This document shows, one piece after another, positions 1 through 5,063 of a stretch of 8,325 nt of DNA. The translations under genes were made by a program, and so were the position numbers. Each line of letters starts with the position of its first letter. The stretch's first letter is position 1. The stretch is from positions 1 to 8,325 of the forward strand of contig CAJOFG010000085.1 of NCBI GenBank assembly GCA_905233965.1. The letters are read 5' to 3'. A model generated the notes under the pieces. The model saw nothing but the letters and a program-made list of their open reading frames with translations. It was not told where the DNA came from and did not search any database. This stretch comes from an uncultured Selenomonadaceae bacterium. GTDB taxonomy: Bacteria > Bacillota > Negativicutes > Selenomonadales > Selenomonadaceae.

Positions 1-120
1 CTCGCCTTCTTCTATATGCTGAACCTTCTCGGCCTTATACAACGAATAGGCGATATGTCCTACCATATCGCCATCGCCCATCACAAGTTTGCTATAAATG
101 CTACAATACTTCTTTGCCAT
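1..120 (-). CDS. 5' part of an unrecognised gene, cut by the window edge
   Basis: An open frame begins at ATG 120 on the minus strand and runs off the left edge without a stop, giving 40 residues. The protein starts MAKKYCSIYSKL and contains the stretch GDGDMVGHIAYSLYKAEKVQ. The start is supported by the gene immediately upstream, whose stop codon lies only 9 bases away, so the two are probably co-transcribed from the promoter at 430-437. A weak AGGA lies 5 to 8 bases before the ATG, and good Shine-Dalgarno sites are absent throughout this block. I do not recognise the family from 40 residues. Nothing visible suggests a membrane segment or signal peptide. Confidence 0.6.
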   Translation of the reverse strand, partial: MAKKYCSIYSKLVMGDGDMVGHIAYSLYKAEKVQHIEEGE

Positions 121-129
121 AAAGTCCTA

Positions 130-345
130 TTAGAGTGCCGATACGCCAACAACCTTCCTGCGTGCCCGGCCATAAATCTCGTTCACCCTGTCAATAGACA
201 TGGTGTATGGACGTGAGCCAAGCAGGTGGACAGGGACGACAATCTTATTGTCCCTTACGCTCTGCGCCGGGATGCTATACACCCTCGCACGCTCAATCAT
301 ACGACTGTTTACGTGGGTAATGGTCTTTCTGTCAACGGTACACAT
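130..345 (-). CDS. hypothetical protein, 71 residues
   Basis: A short basic protein starting MCTVDRKTITHV and ending in VVGVSAL. It has no membrane segment, signal peptide or cysteine cluster. The middle, IPAQSVRDNKIVVPVHLLG, looks like folded beta-rich sequence and the C-terminal third is arginine-rich, but I do not recognise the family. It lies between a TACCTTTG promoter at 430-437 and the partial gene at 1-120, and the spacing suggests a two-gene operon. The leader from the predicted transcription start to ATG 345 is about 80 bases and contains two hairpins, long for this block. An internal start at Met16 (position 300) would give a 56-residue protein and cannot be excluded. There is no Shine-Dalgarno sequence, as for its neighbours. 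It is supported as a gene by promoter, position and operon layout rather than homology. Confidence 0.55.
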   Translation of the reverse strand: MCTVDRKTITHVNSRMIERARVYSIPAQSVRDNKIVVPVHLLGSRPYTMSIDRVNEIYGRARRKVVGVSAL

Positions 346-371
346 TGCAATGACTTTTAAGTTCTAAAATA

Positions 372-409
372 CCGTCCTTGGACGGCCATGTCCCTGCCAA
401 AAAGCAGGG
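372..409 (-). promoter_or_regulatory. hairpin-bearing 5' leader of the 71-residue gene
   Basis: Between the promoter at 430-437 and the start at 345 are two compact inverted repeats. One is CCCTGC (392-397) with GCAGGG (404-409) around a six-base loop. The other is CCGTC (372-376) with GACGG (381-385) around a four-base loop. Neither is followed on the minus strand by a clear U run, so they are not obvious terminators. They could stabilise the message or control its translation. I recognise no riboswitch class. Confidence 0.35.
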
Positions 410-429
410 CGATGCTTGTTTTCTGCTTG

Positions 430-437
430 CAAAGGTA
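430..437 (-). promoter_or_regulatory. Bacteroidota-type promoter (-7 box TACCTTTG), copy 1
   Basis: The minus strand reads TACCTTTG, a perfect match to the TAnnTTTG -7 element used by the Bacteroidota primary sigma factor. A TTTG suitable as the -33 element lies 20 bases upstream, in the loop of the inverted repeat at 443-475. It would drive the 71-residue gene at 130-345 and the partial gene beyond it, with transcription starting near 424. Confidence 0.65.
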
Positions 438-442
438 CGAAG

Positions 443-475
443 AAATCCCGAAACCACCAAACGATTCCGGGATTT
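443..475 (-). terminator. inverted repeat after the exonuclease gene, probable terminator
   Basis: AAATCCCG (443-450) and CGGGATTT (468-475) form a perfect 8-bp stem with a 17-base loop. It lies 3 bases past the exonuclease stop codon on the minus strand. The 3' arm ends in T-rich sequence, so it probably ends that transcript. The same DNA lies across the -33 region of the next promoter, so terminator and promoter are merged. Confidence 0.5.
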
Positions 476-478
476 TGT

Positions 479-1333
479 TTACTTGATATTGTATTTTTCA
501 ATAATTTCAAGGAATTCTGGTTCATAGAGAACTTGGATTTCAAATCCCTGACCTTGTAGTTCCTCTATCTTTTTCATTTTGGATGGGCCACAGCCATTGC
601 CAACAATAACAAGATCAGTTTTCTTTGAGATAGAGCCGTTTATGTCAGCCCCATACCTCTTCAACATGCTTGCCACCTCTTCGCGAACAGGAAAGGAATT
701 CAAATCGCCCGTAAGTACAACTTTTTTCTGAAAGAAAGGAGTATTTGAGTTTTCAACCTCATTCGCTTCAAGAGGCTTCTTTGTTTCACTAAGCACCTCT
801 CTTAACTTTCTCTCTTTCTGAGTTTGTTTCAGAGTGGAACGTGGTTCAGAAGGCCGTATGCCAAAACACATAAGCATAATCTGAGCGCAAGCTGTTGCGT
901 CGCACAAAGCATCATGGTGATTGTCAAGAGATATTCCGCTCAAGACGCAACTATCCGATAAACCTAAATGTGTTATCTGCATCGTATCAATACAATCCTT
1001 TATCGAGAAGTCAATGCCATAATAGTCAGAAACTCTATCCAATACATCTAAATCGAATTCAGCATTATGAGCAACTATAGTTTGATTTTCAAAATACTCT
1101 TTAATCCAAGGCCATAAATCGAGCCAAGATGGTGCCTTTGCAACCATCTCTGGAGTAATACCATGTACATGGGTATTGTTAGATTCCCGGTTATCTGGTA
1201 TTGGCTTTATCAGAGAATAGAATTTTTGTACTATCACATTATTCTCTACTCGCACTATACCTATAGCACAGGCACTTGTGCGTTCTGCTGTCATCGTCTC
1301 AAAGTCGATGGCCGTAAAATCAAAGTGTTCCAT
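479..1333 (-). CDS. DnaQ-like 3'-5' exonuclease with C-terminal BRCT domain
   Basis: A 284-residue protein. Residues 1-160 are a DEDDh-family 3'-5' exonuclease like the proofreading subunit of DNA polymerase III. The DxE motif is D10/E12 in TAIDFETM, the second acidic motif is D94 in AHNAEFD, and the last is H140/D145 in HHDALCDATA. All metal-binding and catalytic residues are therefore present. Residues 161-197 are a charged linker. Residues 198-284 match a BRCT domain, with KKVVLTGDL, RYGADINGSISKKTDLVIVG and a following KMKKIEEL helix like that of NAD-dependent DNA ligase. The family acts on single-stranded DNA or RNA ends, and the BRCT domain probably recruits it to DNA or to a repair partner. 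It is probably a cytoplasmic, stand-alone repair nuclease rather than the replicative epsilon subunit (inference). It has its own promoter at 1361-1368 and a probable terminator at 443-475. Confidence 0.9.
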   Translation of the reverse strand: MEHFDFTAIDFETMTAERTSACAIGIVRVENNVIVQKFYSLIKPIPDNRESNNTHVHGITPEMVAKAPSWLDLWPWIKEYFENQTIVAHNAEFDLDVLDRVSDYYGIDFSIKDCIDTMQITHLGLSDSCVLSGISLDNHHDALCDATACAQIMLMCFGIRPSEPRSTLKQTQKERKLREVLSETKKPLEANEVENSNTPFFQKKVVLTGDLNSFPVREEVASMLKRYGADINGSISKKTDLVIVGNGCGPSKMKKIEELQGQGFEIQVLYEPEFLEIIEKYNIK

Positions 1334-1360
1334 ATTGAAGTAAAATTTAAAATGCCGCTA

Positions 1361-1368
1361 CAAAGGTA
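1361..1368 (-). promoter_or_regulatory. Bacteroidota-type promoter, copy 2 (exonuclease gene)
   Basis: The minus strand reads TACCTTTG. A TTG candidate for the -33 element lies 18 bases upstream, in the loop of the 15-bp inverted repeat at 1371-1411. Transcription would start near 1355, leaving a leader of about 20 bases before ATG 1333. Confidence 0.65.
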
Positions 1369-1370
1369 CA

Positions 1371-1411
1371 CAGAAAATCCCGAAACCAATAATAGATTTC
1401 GGGATTTTCTG
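1371..1411. repeat. perfect 15-bp inverted repeat between divergent genes
   Basis: CAGAAAATCCCGAAA (1371-1385) is the exact reverse complement of 1397-1411, with an 11-base loop. It lies between two divergently transcribed genes, where no terminator is needed, and over the -33 region of the exonuclease promoter. Its core AAATCCCGAAACCA matches the repeat at 443-456. It may be an operator, or a repeated element that travels with these promoters. Confidence 0.7.
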
Positions 1412-1443
1412 TATTTATTTAGACGAATATCAAATTTTTTTCG

Positions 1444-1451
1444 TACCTTTG
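1444..1451 (+). promoter_or_regulatory. Bacteroidota-type promoter for the plus-strand microproteins
   Basis: TACCTTTG on the plus strand, divergent from the exonuclease promoter. The -33 region (around TTTAG, near 1419-1423) is weak. The expected start of transcription, about six bases after the box, falls on or next to the ATG at 1457. The message is therefore either leaderless or translated from the second Met codon at 1472. Confidence 0.6.
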
Positions 1452-1456
1452 CGGGC

Positions 1457-1612
1457 ATGAAAAATAATTATATGCTACATTGTACCAAACCATGTCATGA
1501 CTGCCGATGGTATCAGGCAAGCCCAGGCCTTTTTGCTCATTGGGCCTGCACTTATCCAGGTGTCTGCTTGAGTTGGGACGGATGGAAAACAGCATACGAA
1601 CCAAAAGTATAA
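1457..1612 (+). CDS. cysteine-rich microprotein, 51 residues
   Basis: A 51-residue protein starting MKNNYMLHC. It has five cysteines spaced C9-x3-C13-x2-C16-x14-C31-x5-C37, plus four tryptophans (18, 29, 40, 43). The clustering suggests metal binding, a small zinc-ribbon-like fold or disulphide bonds. There is no signal peptide or membrane segment, so a cytoplasmic metal-binding peptide is more likely than a secreted one (inference). A perfect -7 promoter box lies directly upstream. The start is uncertain: ATG 1457 would be leaderless, while ATG 1472 (Met6) would leave a 15-base A/T-rich leader and keep every cysteine. It is followed after 12 bases by another small gene, probably in the same transcript. 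I do not recognise the family. Confidence 0.6.
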   Translation: MKNNYMLHCTKPCHDCRWYQASPGLFAHWACTYPGVCLSWDGWKTAYEPKV

Positions 1613-1624
1613 TTTTGCAAGAGC

Positions 1625-1750
1625 ATGGAACAGGAAGAGAGAATACGTAAACTAGAGAAGGAGATATATCGCTTGCATCGAGATACCGCCCTCTTATGGT
1701 TTTTCCTTTGTCTTACACTCTTTCAAGTGGTTTACCTCATACTCAGGTAA
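1625..1750 (+). CDS. coiled-coil plus transmembrane microprotein, 41 residues
   Basis: An ATG at 1625 opens a 41-codon frame ending in TAA at 1748-1750. The first half, MEQEERIRKLEKEIYRLHRD, is a charged heptad-like helix, and the second half, LLWFFLCLTLFQVVYLIL, is a clear membrane segment ending in a single arginine. That layout is unlikely by chance in a random frame. It would place a short helix in the cytoplasm tethered to the inner membrane. The gene starts 12 bases after the cysteine-rich microprotein and probably shares its promoter. Its last 8 bases overlap, tail to tail, with the end of the minus-strand gene at 1743-1982. The function is unknown. Only an AAGAG-like weak ribosome site precedes it. 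Confidence 0.5.
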   Translation: MEQEERIRKLEKEIYRLHRDTALLWFFLCLTLFQVVYLILR

Positions 1751-1982
1751 ACACGCCAAGAACGTGGAGTGTTCCGATGATTGTTGCAAGTCCGACCAAC
1801 AGTGAAAAGATCCCCTTTGCTATTTTCCACACCTTCAGCCAAAAGATCTTCCTTTTTTCTTCTTGTCTTTCTTTCTCTATTTGGCGGTCACGTTCCTCGA
1901 TGGAGCATCTCACCTGTGTATTAGCATCTTCGTCATCGAAAGCGTCTGCATAGTAATCCAGCCAGTCTTCTCTTTTGTTCAT
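1743..1982 (-). CDS. small single-span membrane protein, 79 residues
   Basis: The protein starts MNKREDWLDYYADAF. Residues 7-20 are acidic, residues 25-48 form a highly charged helix rich in E, R, K and Q with coiled-coil character, and residues 57-77 form one membrane span (IAKGIFSLLVGLATIIGTLHV). It is probably an inner-membrane protein with a cytoplasmic N-terminus. I chose ATG 1982 because it lies about 20 bases after the start expected from the promoter at 2009-2016. An in-frame ATG at 2033 would add 17 residues but lies upstream of that promoter, so it could be used only on a transcript from the box at 2094-2101. The promoter sits inside a 13-bp inverted repeat. The family is not recognised. 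Its layout, a charged helix then one span, resembles that of the convergent gene at 1625-1750. Confidence 0.6.
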   Translation of the reverse strand: MNKREDWLDYYADAFDDEDANTQVRCSIEERDRQIEKERQEEKRKIFWLKVWKIAKGIFSLLVGLATIIGTLHVLGVFT

Positions 1983-1991
1983 ATACCATTG

Positions 1992-2064
1992 TTTTATAAA
2001 AGCCGGTGCAAAGGTACGAAAAATCCCCGACATTCACATGCAGGGGAGTCTGGCTTTTATAAAA
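1992..2064. repeat. 13-bp inverted repeat flanking a promoter (candidate invertible segment)
   Basis: TTTTATAAAAGCC (1992-2004) is exactly repeated in inverted form as GGCTTTTATAAAA (2052-2064). The 47 bases between them hold the TACCTTTG box (2009-2016, minus) and a smaller inverted repeat (TCCCC 2024-2028 with GGGGA 2043-2047). Short inverted repeats around a promoter are the known layout of phase-variable invertible promoters in Bacteroides. No invertase gene is visible here. The palindromic core TTTTATAAAA means an operator or a plain hairpin is also possible. Confidence 0.5.
2009..2016 (-). promoter_or_regulatory. Bacteroidota-type promoter, copy 3 (79-residue membrane protein)
   Basis: The minus strand reads TACCTTTG, with transcription expected to start near 2003 and a leader of about 20 bases to ATG 1982. 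The -33 position, 20 or so bases upstream, is weak (TGTG-like) and falls in the loop of the small inverted repeat at 2024-2047. The box lies inside the 13-bp inverted repeat at 1992-2064. Confidence 0.6.
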
Positions 2065-2093
2065 TAATGTGTACTCCAAGCGGATTACGGCTG

Positions 2094-2101
2094 CAAAGGT
2101 A
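2094..2101 (-). promoter_or_regulatory. Bacteroidota-type promoter box, copy 4
   Basis: TACCTTTG on the minus strand, with a TTG about 21 bases upstream. No separate gene lies between it and the next promoter at 2009-2016. It could act as a second, upstream promoter for the 79-residue protein, which would bring the earlier in-frame ATG at 2033 into the message. It could also be what is left of a neighbouring unit lost at the block junction. Confidence 0.5.
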
Positions 2102-2108
2102 CAAAATT

Positions 2109-2129
2109 TTCCTTGCATCGAGCAAGGAA
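2109..2129. repeat. 8-bp inverted repeat next to promoter copy 4
   Basis: TTCCTTGC (2109-2116) and GCAAGGAA (2122-2129) form a perfect 8-bp stem with a five-base loop. On the minus strand it is followed by AATTTTG and then directly by the TACCTTTG box. It has the position and shape of a terminator for an upstream gene that is no longer present in the window. Confidence 0.5.
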
Positions 2130-2147
2130 TGGGCAACAAAGTGGAAG

Positions 2148-2168
2148 GAGCCGGAAAAATCCCGGCTC
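2148..2168. repeat. GC-rich hairpin near the block junction
   Basis: GAGCCGG (2148-2154) pairs with CCGGCTC (2162-2168) around a seven-base A-rich loop. No U run follows on either strand, so it is not a typical intrinsic terminator. It lies between the last Bacteroidota-type signal and the 3' end of the tRNA gene, so it could belong to either block. Confidence 0.45.
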
Positions 2169-2212
2169 GCAGAAATACCCTTTATGAAATTTTGCAAGTC
2201 TACAAATAAAAA

Positions 2213-2287
2213 TGGTGCGCTCGGCGGGAATCGAACCCACGCTTCCGGCTCCGGAGGCCGACGTCCTATCCGCTGGACTACGAGCAC
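2213..2287 (-). tRNA. tRNA-Arg (anticodon CCG)
   Basis: The minus strand folds into a complete cloverleaf. Acceptor arms are GTGCTCG and CGAGCGC (one G-T pair), the D-stem is GTCC/GGAC, and the anticodon stem is TCGGC/GCCGG. The loop is CTCCGGA, giving anticodon CCG, which reads CGG (Arg). The variable loop has four bases, and the T-arm is GTGGG/CCCGC around TTCGATT. The discriminator base is A and CCA is encoded (2213-2215), followed at once by a T5 run that may end transcription. The mature body without CCA is 2216-2287, 72 bases. Its own promoter lies at 2312-2340. Confidence 0.95.
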
Positions 2288-2311
2288 ACACTGCTTGAAT
2301 ATCACGCTTAA

Positions 2312-3474
<1,163 letters not shown>

Positions 3475-3478
<4 letters not shown>

Positions 3479-4548
3479 GCAATTACATTCGCAAAAAAAA
3501 TCACTCCGGGAAAAAGTTGGCAGCTTTAATCGTCGTGTTCATAATCGTTTTTTGCTCCGTGTTTCTTTCTTCGCGGAGCAAGATAGAATTTTCCGTTCCG
3601 GACAAAACGGTTATGGCGATTATGTCCCCGTTCCAAAATACTTTCTCTTGGGTCGGCAGTCAACTTGCTTTTCTGGAGAAAACCGTTTCGGAAATGCGGC
3701 ACCTGCATCAACAAAATAAACAACTTCGCGAAGAAGTCGAACTGCTCCGGGCGCAAAATCTTACCGCATCCGAATTTGCCGCAGAGAATCAAAGACTTCG
3801 CGCCCTGCTCGGTTACAAACAGGTTGCAACTCAATTTGACTTGGTCGCGGCAAAAATTATCGGACGTGAGGCGGCAACGTGGTCAAGCGTCGTCGTCATA
3901 AATCGCGGCACGGCTGACGGAGTTGCAGACAATATGGCCGTTGTCACCGAACTCGGTTTGGTCGGGCACGTCATGGAGGCGGGCTTGAACACTTCAAAAG
4001 TCCAACTCATTTTAGACCCGCGCTCGTCCGTCGGCACTTTGATACAGCGTCCGGAATCCAGAGTCGCCGGAATTGTCGAAGGTGATTTGAACGATCCCAA
4101 TCACCCCAGAATGATAAACATTCCGAAAAATGCGGACGTGCAAATCGGTGACATGGTGGTTACTTCCGGGTTCGGCGGCGTTTATCCGAAGGGACTTGTC
4201 GTCGGAAAAATTTCGGACATTCACAACGACGAAGGCGGCTTGCTGAAATACGGCGTTATGGATGCGTCGGTCAACTTTGAAAAGCTTGAAGATGTTGCCG
4301 TTATCGTCGCGTCGCGTGAAACTCCTCCGGAACCGTTGCCTCCTCCCGCTCAAACTCCGGGAACGGAAACGGATCCGGCAAAGACCGCCGAACAGCTTAA
4401 ACAATCTCAGCAGGCAGTGCAAGATGCCGGAAACAATGTTCACCAAGCGCAACAACAACAGTTGCAACAATCTCAACAACAGCAACAGACGCAAGGTCAG
4501 CCGCAACAGACGACGCAACCGGCACCCGGCGGAGGTGTTCGCCGATGA
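3475..4548 (+). CDS. mreC: cell-shape protein MreC with glutamine-rich C-terminal tail
   Basis: MreC is a membrane-anchored scaffold that links the cytoskeleton and MreD to PBP2 and stimulates wall synthesis. The 357-residue protein has a basic N-terminus, one membrane anchor (about 14-32) and a coiled coil (about 62-112, with [20 protein letters not shown]). A periplasmic beta domain (about 118-280) follows, containing [26 protein letters not shown] and [17 protein letters not shown]. These are typical of the family. Residues 281-357 are an unusual tail, first proline-rich ([15 protein letters not shown]) and then dominated by glutamine, ending in GGGVRR. Most MreC proteins stop near 270-300 residues, so the tail is an addition of about 75. 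The start overlaps the mreB stop in ATGA, which suggests translational coupling. The tail's base composition is repetitive (CAACAACAG) but stays in frame. Confidence 0.93.
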
Positions 4549-5063
4549 AAGTTTTTTTCTCCGGTCTGCTCCTCCTGCTCGTCATGTACGGCTTGCAAAC
4601 TTCCCTGCTGACATTTTTGGATTATAACGGAGTCAGCGTAAATTTGATGTTGCTTGTCACCGTTTCGGTCGCATTCTTGCACGGTTGGAAAGCCGGAGTG
4701 GCGGCGGGACTTTTAACGGGACTGTTGCAAGATTTTTCGTCGGGAAGTTTCTTCGGTTGCGCGACGTTCAGTTACATGACAATCGGATTGTTTTTCGGCA
4801 GATTTTCCAAGCACGTTTTCAAAGAGCAGATGTTTTTTCCGGTACTCAGCGCACCGATGGCGGCGGCGATACACTTTTGCATCATGTCGGCATTTCTTTT
4901 TATGCTCGGAATGAAACCGGATTTAATTCAATCGGTTCGGACAATTTTGATTCCTTTCGTTTTATATCAACTTGTTTTTTCGTGGTTCGTTCACAAAGTC
5001 GTTAAAAGTTTCGGCAACTTTGCGGCGGAACAAATGCAGATAAAAACAGGAGGTCTCAAATGA
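4545..5063 (+). CDS. mreD: rod-shape determining protein MreD
   Basis: A 172-residue, very hydrophobic protein with about five membrane helices (roughly 4-24, 32-46, 48-62, 98-121 and 131-150). The family signature GLLTGLLQDFSSGSFFG, residues 55-71, is present. MreD partners MreC in the inner membrane and modulates how MreC activates PBP2. It overlaps mreC by ATGA, and its own last codons carry the strong ribosome site of the next gene. Length and order in the operon are as expected for the family. Confidence 0.9.
   Translation: MKVFFSGLLLLLVMYGLQTSLLTFLDYNGVSVNLMLLVTVSVAFLHGWKAGVAAGLLTGLLQDFSSGSFFGCATFSYMTIGLFFGRFSKHVFKEQMFFPVLSAPMAAAIHFCIMSAFLFMLGMKPDLIQSVRTILIPFVLYQLVFSWFVHKVVKSFGNFAAEQMQIKTGGLK

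Noticed and set aside
16..216. Plus-strand frame of 66 residues at the left edge
   Set aside because: It is antisense to the two minus-strand genes, which have a promoter and close operon spacing.
430..2129. CRISPR array or integron attC sites as an explanation for the repeated hairpins
   Set aside because: The copies are few, irregularly spaced and share only short cores. No cas genes, no integrase and no paired R-box signature of attC sites are visible.
2148..2168. Intrinsic terminator of tRNA-Arg
   Set aside because: No U run follows on the minus strand, and the hairpin is 45 bases past the CCA end. The T5 run directly after CCA is the better candidate.
4012..4518. Minus-strand frame of 168 residues rich in leucine and arginine
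   Set aside because: It is the antisense image of the glutamine-rich tail and beta domain of MreC. It has no ribosome site, and the plus-strand gene is certain.
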